Notes: generated from the sequence alone by a model not told the origin. Counted from the first letter of the stretch, positions 1 to 11,310 are shown. The stretch is 64,000 bases of DNA from Macrotrachela quadricornifera (GCA_022393335.1 JAJEKB010001331.1:77777-141776); one strand, 5' to 3'. Program-made: numbers and translations.

Positions 1-152
1 GGTACTTAACTCCTTTAGTTAAAAAAATCTCTGGACAACATTGATCCAGAAAAAATCGCGTTTTTCCTATATCAGCTAAAAATATGCATAAAAATGATGA
101 TCGCAGTACACGAGAAGCTTAGTGAAATGTATCAAACTAACTTCACATATTT

Positions 153-383
153 TCATACATATATATATGGACTACAAACGCTGAAAGTTTCAATCAATTT
201 GGAGATACTTGTGTATAAAGTGGTTGAGACCCCATGGAAATACCCATATGTAACACAAGCATTTTTCATACTATTTGTTTTACTATAAATATCAGTCATT
301 GCTTGAAGTTTATCAATAATATCTTTATTAATTTCAATATTCTTTTTTTGTTGCTTGGAAGGACATTGAACACATTCAATTAC
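153..383 (-). CDS. Possible terminal exon of the same unknown gene
   Basis: An open frame follows a pyrimidine-rich tract and AG near 384-388 and reads VIECVQCPSKQQKK, then DIIDKLQAMTDIYS, then ACVTYGYFHG before a stop at 153. The first 55 or so residues look like real coding sequence; the tail may be intron. The phase fits an upstream piece ending at a gtatga donor near 448. The helical DIIDKLQ...MTDIYS segment is faintly like the N-terminal helices of family X polymerases, too weakly to assign. Confidence 0.3.
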   Translation of the reverse strand, partial: VIECVQCPSKQQKKNIEINKDIIDKLQAMTDIYSKTNSMKNACVTYGYFHGVSTTLYTSISKLIETFSVCSPYIYV

Positions 384-1358
384 CTTTCTAAATATGAAAA
401 AAAAATATAATTTATCATACAAAAAAAATGTTTTATAAGAATAATTCATACAGGTAATTTACCACTTTTGTATGGATTTTTAACTGTATCATTATATTTA
501 TTTTTTCTAATGATTTCTTGTGTTGAAGAGTTATTTTTATTTTGATTTATCTTTTGGATAATCTAATTAAACTTTTAATTCTTTTTTTTACTTCGGATAT
601 GTAATTGTTAACATTTATTTTTCTAAAATAATCATCTTTAATTAGTTGAGTAAAAAAAAATATTAAACTGACCCATCAATAATAAATGTATTTAATTCTT
701 GAATTGTTCTTTCGTGATCACCTATCTATCAAGAAAATGGATAAGAGAAATTAAACAAAAAAAGATAGACTTACGGTAAAAACCATAGTGTTATCTTGAA
801 CATCATGTTCAATAAGTAATTCAATTTGTTCTTGTTTATACTTAATCGAGTTAAAATTGTGTTCACACAATTTAATTGTAAGAACTTCATCTTCCTATAA
901 AAAAAAGATAAAACTAATTTCTAAAAGTATTGTTTTATTACTTCTGGTTTGTTATCAGCAACAACAAATTCTTCATCAATAGCACACCAGTGTGACAAAA
1001 TTAAAAATTTATCATTGGTAGTTGTATGTATTTCGTTATATACATATAACAAAAATGAAAGAAATTTATATCGTTGAGTTTCACTCATTATATCTACAAA
1101 ACATATAATCAATACATTTTTTATCATGTGGCTATTATTCAGCATCATTTACGACAAACTTAAAATTTTAAATAGAAATTAAAAAGAAAAATATTTATTA
1201 TTTACCATTATTTTCATTATTAATTATCATTTGTAAATTATCTTTATTAAATATTTTTATATTCATTAAAAATTTCTCTTTTTCTATAGATAATGATGTA
1301 TCATCAATATTTGATAATAAATCAATTGAAAAAAGTGATGATGAAAATAAAGCATGAC
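383..1358 (-). CDS. Unrecognised spliced gene, 3' exons only
   Basis: Minus-strand exons join in phase through GT-AG introns: 1358-1206 (begins GHALFSSS), 1093-942 (contains FLSFLLYVYNE and LSHWCAIDEEF), 894-775 (EDEVLTIKLC to DNTMVFT) and 725-673 (IGDHERTIQELN). A next exon near 624-552 reads KINVNNYISEVKKRIKSL before a stop. Exon phases 1, 0, 0 and 2 match across the junctions, and the donors are gtaaat, gtaata, gtaagt and gtcagt, so splicing is well supported. A further open stretch (NKNNSSTQEIIRKNK, then VIECVQCPSKQQKK from 383 leftwards) is in another frame relative to the stop; it is either a separate exon or evidence of a frameshift. Upstream, around 1478-1420, codons reading FGHLNFNYDKT run into TGA, so the 5' side may be decayed. 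I do not recognise the family and see no 5' end in the window. Confidence 0.45.
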
Positions 1359-1560
1359 CTAAATAACGTGATAATTAATATTTTTTTTTAACTATATATA
1401 AATAATAAATGCTGATCATGTTTTATCATAATTAAAGTTTAAATGACCAAAATTTTCTGAAGAATCATGCGTTATTGATGTTATATAATAAAATATTAAT
1501 AATGAAAGATCATAATTCCCTCGACTGAAGGCAGGATGATACGAAAAAAACTGAAATGTG

Positions 1561-1584
1561 TTTGTGTGTGTGTGTGTCTGTGTA
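1561..1584. repeat. (TG)n microsatellite
   Basis: An uninterrupted run of TG dinucleotides. It lies inside a sequence starting CCCTCGACTGA that recurs in diverged form at about 2218-2290. Confidence 0.8.
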
Positions 1585-1699
1585 TGCTTGTGCCAGGGTC
1601 AAAAAAACGTCGAGATAAAAAAAAATAAAAGATCACAAAAATTAAAAATTAACCTTTCCCGAAAGGTTTTTGGCATCAAGGTATGACATCTGATCAACA

Positions 1700-1985
1700 G
1701 CATTGCTGATTGTCGTGGTACCTGAATTGATCAATGGATGTTAGGAATTGGTGAGGTTTGGTATTTTTCATCGAAAATAAGTGTTTTTTCACGAATGAAG
1801 GTTTTCACTATGATGTGTGATGAACATCATCGCTTATGGTGGTGGTATATGAATTGATCAATGGATGTTAGGAATTGGTGAGGCTTGGTATTTTTCATCG
1901 AAAACAAGTGTTTTTTCACGAATTAAGGTTTTCACTATGATGTGTGATGAACATCATTGCTTATGGTGGTGGTACCTGAAGCGAT
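1700..1985. repeat. 127-bp tandem repeat, about two copies
   Basis: The segment containing TGAATTGATCAATGGATG at 1723 recurs at 1850, an exact 127-bp step, with about 95% identity through the shared TTTTTTCACGAAT and ACTATGATGTGTGATGAAC blocks. A third copy begins near 1976 but diverges quickly. Confidence 0.85.
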
Positions 1986-2109
1986 TAATGGAGGTATATG
2001 GCAGTAGTAACTTCGTTAGAAGCGTTTATTCTCTTTACTGAGGGGACGACCGTAGGAAACAACTAAAATGAGTTTCTGCGTCTGTCGCTGGTCGCAGGAC
2101 AAAGGCCCG

Positions 2110-2770
2110 ATCTGAAAAAATATTTATTTGACGCAAAGGTGTTCGAGGTTGAGGAATCCGAATCTGACATTAGTTTTTCAAAATGTTTTGAGATTAATAT
2201 TTCTTCATAAAGGATACTCCCTCGACTGATGGGTGGGTCATATGAAAAAAAACAGTTTGCTTGCTTGCTTATTGTCGGGATCAAAGGTCAAAAAAACCTT
2301 TGTTTTCAGAAAAATCGATCGAAGAATCGCAACTTTAAGATCAACTTGACGCATTTCGTTTAACCAAAGGTTTTCGGAATCGGGGAATTGAGTGGCATAT
2401 TAATTTTTTAAAATTTCTAAATGAGTGTTTTACGTCATAAAAGGCTTTTTCCAGCAAAATAATGATTTTTTATATAGTTTGACCCAAGATTCTTCTGGGT
2501 GAGAAATCGAATAGCATTATTAGTTTTTAAATTTTTTCAAATAATTTTTTTTGCTTAAGAAATGATTTTGCAAAGAAAATAATAACTTTTAACAAAGTTT
2601 TACCAAAGTAATCGGGGGCGAGAAATAGATTGGTGATACAAGTTTTTTAAAACTTTTTTGAGATTAATGTTTTTACACAAAGGACAGATTGTTTTACAAA
2701 AAGAACTTTTTTTTATAAAATTTGATCAAAGGTAATTGACGTCGAGAACTTAAATCGACTTTACTTGGTG
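2110..2770. repeat. Degenerate tandem repeat, period about 117 bp
   Basis: The pattern GGGNGAGAAATYGA followed by a T-rich AGTTTTTTAAAATTTTT tract recurs around 2150, 2385, 2500 and 2617. The copies are highly diverged. No open reading frame spans the block. Confidence 0.55.
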
Positions 2771-2847
2771 TTATATTATTTTTCTATAAAACTGGAAAGC
2801 TGAATTGTAGAAAAATGATTGTGAGTTGAGAAAAAAGTTTGATACAT

Positions 2848-2893
2848 GAAACGGTTAGCGCTGAGTGGCGCCGACGAACAACTAGCCGTTTTC
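2848..2893. repeat. GC-rich hairpin, copy 1 (short form)
   Basis: Arms GAAACGGTTAG and CTAGCCGTTTTC flank a single GTGGCGCCGACGAAC core. This copy lacks the second GGCGCC half seen in copies 2 and 3. Confidence 0.8.
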
Positions 2894-3171
2894 TCTAACA
2901 GCTACCACATCTGTGTTTCAGAGAAGACTTAAAGAATTATGAGAGTTTTATGGAACGCATTATCTCGGAGCTGCAATCATAATCGGAATTGAGCGGAATA
3001 CTGGGCTACCAAAGAATGGGTAAATGGTTTCGGTGTCTGAGGTTTGGGGAGAATAGTGTATTTTAGTTACCTATTCTAAGGAAAATCAGTGAGCATTTTG
3101 AGAGAAGCGAATAATGGCAGAATTAAGTGGTTAAAAGGCAAAGCTTCGCTACCCTATAAAGTTTGATATAT

Positions 3172-3229
3172 GGAACAGCTAGCCGTGAGTGGCGCCCTGG
3201 AGGGGCGCCGACGAACGACTAGCTGTTCT
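3172..3229. repeat. GC-rich hairpin, copy 2
   Basis: GGAACAGCTAG pairs with CTAGCTGTTC, and an inner stem GGCGCCC / GGGGCGCC closes a tiny loop. The outer arm carries a compensatory change relative to copy 3 (ACAGCT with AGCTGT instead of ACGGCT with AGCCGT), so the stem is preserved. Confidence 0.85.
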
Positions 3230-3522
3230 TCTGTAGTTAGGCATAGGGGCTGTACTCCAATAGGGATATAGAAAATATTTCACGGGATAATTTGTCGTAT
3301 ATTACGTGACATTCGTGGTAACGGTATGAGCAGAATGGCAGCATATTGAAAACGTGCAGTTTTGTCTCAGGTGCAAAATGGGATCGGAGTCAATGTGTGA
3401 TACTAGAAGTCAACTGATAGGTGCATTCTATGACGATTTGACTAGTTTCTTGAAATAATTGAAACGTGCAAAAGGCAAATTAGAACTATGAATTATCACC
3501 TGCTGAATGAAGCTTGGCCAGT

Positions 3523-3580
3523 GGAACGGCTAGCCGTGAGTGGCGCCCCGTAGGGGCGCCGACGAACGACTAGCCGTTCC
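3523..3580. repeat. GC-rich hairpin, copy 3
   Basis: GGAACGGCTAG pairs with CTAGCCGTTCC, and the inner stem GGCGCCCC / GGGGCGCC has a GTA loop. It is extremely GC-rich against an AT-rich background, and the arm contains the palindrome ACGGCTAGCCGT. Confidence 0.85.
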
Positions 3581-3873
3581 CATAATTGATCGTGAAAATT
3601 TTGCTTTAGTATAGACTCACATGAATCAATTGTAAATTGATTCTTAGCAGTTTAAACCAATGTCGTTACTATCAAATGATCGGGATCATACTAAGGAGCT
3701 AAGCCTATAAAATTCTGTGTTCTTTAAACAAAATTTCTGTTTAATAAACTGAGAACTAATTGAAAGAGTTTTATATTCTTATGATTCTATATGAAATCAA
3801 GAGTTGAAATATCTAACATGATCGGACAAAGTTTACTGTAATGCAGCGATGTAATATTTCTTTGAGAAAAGGG

Positions 3874-4082
3874 TCAACAAATCCACAGGCTGAGCGCTAC
3901 CTTGTTGAATTTTATTCTGTAATGATAGTTTTAGAATAGTATAAAAATCTTAAATGATACACATGTTTCTACTTCGTGTTATGTAGAGAATGAAAATGAA
4001 AAATAGAGTAGAGAGAGATATTACAACTTTTCATGATTCAGTCGAGGGTCAAGTGAGTCGAAGCGACGAGCGTTACTTGTTA
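3874..4082. repeat. Two related weaker hairpins
   Basis: At 3874-3908 TCAACAA pairs with TTGTTGA, and at 4049-4082 TCAAGT is followed by ACTTGT. Both share a GAGCGYTAC core before the right arm. They continue the hairpin series of 2848, 3172 and 3523. No gene is seen between 3581 and 4704. Confidence 0.5.
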
Positions 4083-4704
4083 ATTTGTTGACTTTTATTT
4101 ATTTTGATATTGACATGAAATATTATGATTCTTCCTTATAAGATTAATATAATGTGCCACGTTTAATGACACAATTTTTAAAATTATTAATTTTAGTAAT
4201 AAAGACTAGAGTCAATTATATTTAATGATTCAGAAATGAAAAAACAATTGATTCTTAATGTCATTTTTGAGGATGACGTTTGTTGCTAAGGGTGGTACAA
4301 AATAAAAGTTACTGATATCGAACTTCTAATTATTTCACTTATTTTGCTTTGCGTGTCGAAACAAATTTTTTCTTATAATGGACATTTTTTACGATAAATT
4401 TGAATCATATATTAATATAATCGATGTTTAAAAAACGAGCAAAGTATACCATAAAGAACAGCATGTATAATGATATTTTCAAAGTATTGAAACAAGAAAA
4501 CACAGATCATTTGCCTAAATTTAAATTTTGGGTGAATAAAACTTTTCGATTTGTTCAAATAAGGAAAGGTTTATTTTGATTCTTAACATTTTAAAGCTTT
4601 TAAGTTTCATCAAATAAAAAAAAAGAAGAAATTATTTACCAAAAATTATTTGAAAACAAAGTTTTCACATATCGTAGACAATCTAATTATATCGATCCAT
4701 TCTA

Positions 4705-4784
4705 TTGGGTTGTCAACTAATTTTTGTCGTTCTCTGTGCAGTCCCACCCCCTCAAAGAACGACAGAAGTTAGTTGACAACCCAA
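4705..4784. mobile_element. 80-bp mariner-type MITE
   Basis: Near-perfect terminal inverted repeats of about 29 bp begin TTGGGTTGTCAACTAA and end with GTCGTTCT on both arms, around a short CCCACCCCCT loop. It is flanked by TA on both sides (4703-4704 and 4785-4786), as expected for Tc1/mariner insertion. It has no coding capacity. Confidence 0.85.
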
Positions 4785-5379
4785 TATATTGAAAACAAAA
4801 GATTTGATTTAATTACAACTTAATGAATCTTTAAAGCATTATGTGTCGTTCTGGTAAAAACAAATTTGGCAGCAAAGAAAACAAACTCGATTTAGAAAAA
4901 GAAAATAATTTCAAAAATAATAAAATAAACTTTAACCAATCTCTAAATGTCCCCATGTCCCCAACTTAAAAAATAAAGCGAGAAAAGAAAAACATTTTAA
5001 TTCTAAAAATGTAAAAGACAGGTTTTTGTTACTAAAAAAACTCTAAAAAAACAAATTATTTCTTTATCAGTAACTGCAATATTATAATGCATGAATAATA
5101 AAAAATCAATATTCCAATCTCTACTGCAACATATGTTATACATGTATTTCCACAAAACAAAACGGTCAATAAGTATCGAGCAGAAATGCTACCAAATTTC
5201 TGTTAAAGCCTATTTGAAGGTTGAAATGTACTTCAAAAGTGTGAGTGTAGGAAATAACCAAACAATTATATAAACACAAAAAATTTATAATACTGTTAGA
5301 AATAACTTAATCAACCTGTATGTTGTTTTTATTTACTGATAGTAAATCGTCAATGTTAACGACTCTTTATGAACACGTA

Positions 5380-5640
5380 AAATCAAAAATGATGATCGCA
5401 CACGCTCACGCCGTTTACAATTGGCGTGCCGATATCTTACGGTATCGTCTGGTCATCGTTAACGGTCATCGAGCTATCACGAGAGTCGTAAACGGCGAAT
5501 GCTTACGGTCGCTGTGTACGGTGGTCGTAATAACATCGTAAAGCGTCGTATATGGTTACTGTAGACGATAACTGTAAACGTCTCCCGTTTTCTAGTGTAA
5601 TTTATCGGTATACGGCCGTTTACGGCCGCACGTGTTTGAC
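5380..5640. repeat. CG-rich degenerate repeat abutting the RhoGEF remnant
   Basis: Short motifs GTAAACGG, GTTAACGGTCATCG, CGTTTAC and TTACGGTCG recur in both orientations. The stretch is much richer in CpG than its surroundings. It lies directly against the first recognisable RhoGEF codons, where the beginning of the DH domain should be. The open frames here are a side effect of the composition. Confidence 0.6.
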
Positions 5641-5649
5641 CTGGGAATC

Positions 5650-8114
5650 TTTGCAACATAATGGTCTTTTTAACGATATTGATATAGATAAATTATTTTC
5701 AAATATTGGAGATGTACTTTATGGAAATTTACTACTTTGGAAAGAAATTTTATTACCAATAAAACATAAACTTGAACAGAATGGTTTATTAATGAATCCA
5801 TCTGATTTAAAAAATGGTTTTATTAATGTAAGATTGTCTTTTTTCGAATATTTAAATATTTTGTTAGTTTTTAGTGTGATTATTATTTTCAATCGTATAT
5901 TCATTATATACTTGATCAAAAAGCTAGTGCACAATATTTCAAACAAAATCTTGTTCAAGATAATTCATTTAAATATTTGATTACGGAAAAAAAAGAACGA
6001 CTGATTTTCATTATGAAATAATTCATTTATTTTTAGTGGATTGAAGCCAATTTTACTAATCATTTATCATTTGCTGATTTAACTATCAAGCCATTACAAC
6101 GACTAACACGATATAAATTATTACTTGATGCTATACAAAAGAAAACAGATGATGCTCAACAAAGAAATGATCTACATAAAATGTTAATTAGATTTTCTTC
6201 ATTTGCAAATAAAGTTTTATAAGTCAATTTAATCTATTGAATCGATAAATAAATAAACATGCTATGAAGCTGCTAGATCGGATTGAATATCAAAGAAGAT
6301 ATTAAAAAAATTTTTTTTCTTTTATCTTCGAGATAAGACGTTTCCTATAATCTAGGAGGAAACAATAAGACTTCAGACTTCACGCGATTCCACAAGACTT
6401 TAGCCATACAGACTTCAGATTTTCACAAGACTTCAAAAGACTTAATGAGACTTCACGAGACTTTTAAAGACTTCACAAGACTTCGTGGGGCTTCAGAGAC
6501 TTCACGCGATTTCACCAGACTTCATGAGACTTCGCGAGACTTCAGAAGATTTCATGAAACTTCAAAAGACTTCATGTGGCTTCAGAAGACTTCATGAAAT
6601 TTCAAAAAACTTCATAAGATCATGAAAAAATAGCAAGACTTCAAGACTTCATAAGACTTCATATTATTCATGAGACTTCAAAAAAGACTTCTGAAGAATC
6701 CTGAAGATTTCGAAAAACTTCAAGACTTCATTAGACTCCCCAGGACATTCAATCCGACCTGTAGATCCGATCGTTTTCGATTGGATTCGCGTCGGATTCC
6801 ATCGGAATCCGACATCTTTCATGAAAAACCGACCGGATCCAACATGGTTTTTGTCGGATTCTCATCAGCCGGATTCTGACCCGAATTTCGTCGGAATGTA
6901 ACGGACACATAATGAAATCCAGTCGGATCTGGTCGGATTTCATCTTGTTTCTGGCGCATCCCGACGAAATCCGGGTCGGAATCCGGCTGATGGGAATTCG
7001 ACAAAAACCATATGGGTTCCGACAGAAATTATATAGATCCGACAGGATCCGATTTCCTGTGTTCGTCTTGGGTCTATGAGCGAAGTCTTTGTTGTTTCCT
7101 CCTAGGGTATAATATAATATATTTATTTAGATTGAAAGAGTGGCAACATTCGTAAATCAAGTTAATTCAAATATACATAATCAAGAACAAGAAGAACGTA
7201 TTCGTCAAATAAATGATCATATAGGTCCATTTGAAAATGTTTCAGTACCACATGAACTTACTCATGTATGTATTTATTCTTCTCTAATTCTTATTAATTT
7301 TATTTTTTTTTAATTTAAAAGATTATTCAAGAATATAATCGTGATTCAATGTCAAATCGATTAGATCTTCTTCAAGATTTACCACTATATGTTCCAGGTT
7401 ATCGTCGTCAATTAGTTCAAGAAGGTTTAATGAAAATGAAAGATGGAAAAACTAATCAAAATGTTTATTGTTATTTATTTTATGATATGTTTCTTATCAC
7501 AAATGGTGGAAAACGAAGTATTTCAACAAATTCATTATTATCAACAATAACAAATAATGATGGACAATCTAATCGTACAACATTAAATATATTAAATAAA
7601 ATTCTTAAACCACCTATACGTGTTGATCGTATCGATGTTCGAGAATATGATCGACGTGGAAGAAGTAGTAGTGGTAATATCGAATCAAATATTGTAAGGC
7701 TAACATAGATAAAATGAGTTCGATATTTAAATAAATTTTTCTTTTTAGGATTCATTTGTTGCATTAGTTTTTTCTGAATATAATTTAATTGAAAGTGGAT
7801 ATTTATTTCAAACAAATTTAAGTAAACAATGGATAGAAAATATTCGTTCAACTGAAATAAAGTTTCAATCATTAATGGAAGAATCTAAAATAAAATTTCA
7901 AAATATTTATCTTACAAAAATACCTTCGACATCTTCGGTATCAACTAATACAATTTATCAATCACTTCCTAGTCTTTCATCACCATTATTACAAGTATCT
8001 AAACAAGTAACGCTCATCCTATTGATTCGCTCACCCTTTTCTGAAAGAAAATTTTGTATGATTATTATTGAACATAATTTCGATTGTAATTATTTTATAT
8101 TTCAGCCTTCTTAA
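5650..8114 (+). pseudogene. Decayed RhoGEF (DH-PH), PLEKHG5-like
   Basis: Exons: about 5650-5827, 5875-5985, 6037-6183, 7131-7265, 7322-7693, 7749-8006 and 8106-8114 (stop TAA). The first four encode most of a Dbl-homology domain, a guanine nucleotide exchange module for Rho GTPases (KLFSNIGDVL, SYIHYILDQKASAQYFK, TIKPLQRLTRYKLLL, IERVATFVNQVN). The fifth and sixth encode a PH domain (EGLMKMKDGK, VYCYLFYDMFLIT, SEYNLIESGYLFQ). Order and spacing match the PLEKHG5 family. The 5' part of DH is absent: homology starts at LQHNGLF, right after CG-rich repeats and without a splice acceptor. The donor after exon 2 reads GA, and after exon 3 TT, where GT is expected. A cryptic donor at 6214 (GTTTTA) would stay in frame but insert ten residues into a DH helix. 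Intron 3 is swollen by a transposon. Other introns are 47-99 nt and canonical. Most likely a pseudogene. Confidence 0.8.
6352..7107. mobile_element. Non-autonomous DNA transposon in RhoGEF intron
   Basis: Inverted ends CTAGGAGGAAACAA (left) and the reverse complement of TTGTTTCCTCCTAGGG (right) are flanked by the direct repeat TATAAT (6346-6351 and 7108-7113), a probable target duplication. Inside, 6375-6740 is a minisatellite built on GACTTCAYGA. At 6840-6898 and 6958-7015 is an inverted pair containing TCGGATTC and TGGTTTTTGTCG. It has no coding capacity and the superfamily is unassigned. Confidence 0.8.
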
Positions 8115-9118
8115 TCATTTGAAAGATAGAAAGCTAACATTCATTCTTTACCTATTATCCTTTTATTGAAATATTTGCTATCTGTAATTTATATATAAAT
8201 GATAATCATTCTTTTTATTTACTTCTTCATGGAATAAATCTTATTTATTATATCTATGTCAAAGACTATCACTCGGTAGGAATTTGTGTATGAAAACTTG
8301 AAAATTTAATTCTCAGACTATACTATGTCAAACAATATTCCCTTCCACTTTGAAATGTAATTTCTTGTAACTAATCGTACAAACTGCATTAGTCGGTCTA
8401 AATGTGTCATCGAGCAAAAATAACTTTATCAGATCGTGAAGCTGAGTAACGCATTGGTCATCAGATGTCACCTGTCTGCACCCTAAAGTCAAGTATGAAA
8501 TATAAAATGTAATGTTGTTTAAAACAACTCTTCTTCGTCATCTATAAAAAATATTGAAGTAAATTTATCATATGGAGTTCTTAGGCAAGAATTTTTAATA
8601 GTTTTATGACAACTCCGATTGATAATTTCTGTACTCATATGTATCTTACTTTTAAAATATTATGATGCACTGCAGACATGGTAATTTATACTTTGACTAG
8701 AATGCAATACCAATGTTGAAAGTAAATCTTCACTTATTTTAGCAAATTGATTAGAGAGAGTGTGTATAAAATTAGGAAAAAAAACTAGCCTCTATGAAGA
8801 AAAATGTGAGTCTTTGACTTATTGATTTGATATTATTTAAAGATACAATCAAATTAAAATAAAAGTCAAAACGGATCTTAAGAGAGCATCAATAAAAGTA
8901 TTAATGATTTAAAATATTATAATGAAAATCATATTTGTATAAAGCATGATAAATGGAGGAGATCCTAGATCTTTAACATTTTTCTTTCAAATCAATAATT
9001 TTGTGCGTTATTCTCAGATATGCTGTTTCATATAATATTCTTTTACTGTAAACAGTAATCTTCAACGATCTCTCTTAATAATGGTTTCAATAAAGAACTA
9101 TAACTTAAACTAAAAAGC
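8115..9118. other. Gene-free AT-rich spacer
   Basis: No supported exon. The first 100 or so bases are duplicated in diverged form near 61930-62110. Confidence 0.6.
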
Positions 9119-9641
9119 TTGTCAGCGCAGTCCCTTTGGGACTAAAATGTGGAACTCACATATCTTTAAACAATTGAGCCTCAGATAAACAGGACTGTCG
9201 CGAGGGGCTAAAGATGAGGGGGGAGGACAAAAAATTTCTCAAAAGTCCCTATAAATTATCGAAATTTTGAAGAAAAAATTACAGATTTATTAAAAATTTT
9301 TCGAGATTTTTGAAGAATTTTAGAAATTTTTCAAGGATTTTTGAAGAATTTTTAAAAAGTGTCGAGCAAAAAAAAAGAAAATTTCTCAAGATTGGGGGGG
9401 ATCTTCCCCGGTCGCGATAGCCCTGCAGATAAATAAACATAGGAACCAATTTCTGTAGCGTGCCTGCTTGGAATGGAGAGAAATGTCTGTAATGGAGGGG
9501 TGTCTGTAATGGGGGGTGTCTGTAACGGTGATGTCTGTAATGGTGATGTCTGTAAGGGGTGGGGTGGGGGGGGAGCCAAAAAACTTCGACTTAAAACTTA
9601 CACTCACATTTTTCATATGTGAGTTCCACAAAATCGCTGAC
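9119..9641. mobile_element. TIR element, copy A
   Basis: The left end TTGTCAGCGCAG, followed by ACTAAAATGTGGAACTCACATAT, is mirrored at the right end by CATATGTGAGTTCCACA and CGCTGAC. The interior has G-rich tandem units of GTGTCTGTAATGG (9483-9560). The same element lies in opposite orientation at 58232-58551. No transposase is present. Confidence 0.8.
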
Positions 9642-10264
9642 TTTTCTCTTTAGTTAGAAAAGTATTACAGTATGTCTTTTGTCAGATCAAGTTAATTACA
9701 ACATAGATATTGTGCAGATTTATATTTTCTGTAAAAATTCAATTAATGATAGTTTTGTTACAAACTTTTATTCTAGTTTGACATACTTTCAATAAATCTA
9801 CTGTATAAGCACCTATTCATTTGTCAGCGTAGCTTCAATGCGTCATATATAGCTAGTCGATCTCACATTCAGCCTTAATAAATTGCTCAATAGTTCATTT
9901 ACAACAACAATAACTTTATTTAGTTATAGCTGTTCACAAATGATCATTGTGTATGTAGAATCGTGTTTTACTATTGATGGTTACAAAATTTAATCAATAG
10001 AAATGCACATACAGTACAACTTCTAGATCTAACCGTATTTGTATTATGAACCATCAACTCTTTTTCCCGTCTTGTCTACAATAAAAACTCTTAAAATTGA
10101 ATATTCATTTAAACTCACTGTACTTTTTTCGATGCTATCAAAATGATGGCTATAGAACTAAATGTATCTGATTTTGATGACTAATATGTCTCAATGATAG
10201 AAAATATCAGCAAAGAATAAACAACAATATAAAGTACAAATTAGTTAGAATAATAATTTGTTAA
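9642..10264. other. Gene-free spacer
   Basis: AT-rich, with no supported feature. Confidence 0.5.
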
Positions 10265-11306
10265 CCCTTTCCAGCCGGATGTATCCATTTGGATACATTG
10301 AGTTTTTATTTTACGAAAATCTGACCTGTAGTGATGATATCAAATTTTTTGACTATTTGATAATTAAGTTAACGCATTTTGGCACAAATTCATGCATTTA
10401 GAAGAAGGAAAAAACAATTCATTTATAAATTGACCGGTTCCACACTTCATGCTCCAAAATAGCATAAGTATGGAAATGATCTTATTCTCGTGTCTCTAAA
10501 TAATCTAACTTCAAAGCCATTAGTTATTAATTTTCCTTCATAGACCTATTATCTATTGCATTACTAAGACGGATTATTCATAATACCCAAACAATAAAAT
10601 ATTGGCATGTGTCCATTTGGATACAACCGGTCACTAGGGAACAAAAAGTTTTGAAGAAATCTTTTTTTTTTTGGCCATGCAAATTGAACATTTTGTAGTT
10701 TCTTTACATATATGCTTGTACACATAATCACAATTTGCCTGTTTGTCCATGTTTTGCAAACCAAAGTTTGAATATTTGTAGAATGATGTAAGATTTTCCA
10801 GTATGGTGAAAAACTAGTTCAGTTTTTCAAGGAAATTTCTGGCCATTCAGGAGCATTCTAGAAGATTTCTGAACGTTTCGTAATAATCTAGTTCTAAAAA
10901 GTACAGAATGTCCAAAAACTTTCTAGGATGTTCCTGAATGGACAGAAATTTCTTGGAAAAACTAGGCTAATTTTCCATCATACTGAAAAATCTTAGAGCA
11001 TTCTACAAAATATTCAAGCTTTGGCTTGTAAAACATGGATAGACAGACAAATTATAGTTACATCTACAAGTATAGATGTAAAAACCTCAAAATATCCAAT
11101 ATGAATAGGCGAAAAATAAAAGAGTTTTTCAAAATTGTTTGTCCCTCAATGGCCGGATGTATCCAAATGGATACACCAAGTCGTTCGATGTCGAAATACT
11201 TGCTGGTTCCCAAACATAAACTTTTCTTATCTCTATGGCCTGGCAACTCGAGAAATGCATGCAAAAAATTTTTTGCTCCTCTGCTCTGGTAGCCGGCTGG
11301 AAAGGG
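10265..11306. mobile_element. piggyBac-like long foldback element
   Basis: Ends CCCTTTCCAGCCGG and CCGGCTGGAAAGGG are flanked by TTAA (10261-10264) and CTAA (11307-11310). The palindrome ATGTATCCATTTGGATACAT lies just inside the left end, and similar sequences occur near 10610 and 11157. The arms from about 10600 to 10885 and 10885 to 11300 are inverted copies of each other. The open frames at 10564-10764 and 11035-11292 are these mirrored arms, not genes. Confidence 0.8.
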
Positions 11307-11310
11307 CTAA

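Noticed and set aside
1700..1985. LTR-type direct repeats of a retroelement
   Set aside because: The 127-bp copies are adjacent, with no internal coding region, primer-binding site or polypurine tract.
5320..5541. 73-codon frame in the CG-rich patch
   Set aside because: Open because of repeated CpG-rich motifs; no protein-like pattern and no exon signals.
9352..9631. Proline/threonine-rich frames on the minus strand
   Set aside because: They are the GTGTCTGTAATGG tandem array read backwards.
10564..11292. Frames of 66 and 85 codons
   Set aside because: Mirrored arms of the TTAA-flanked element.
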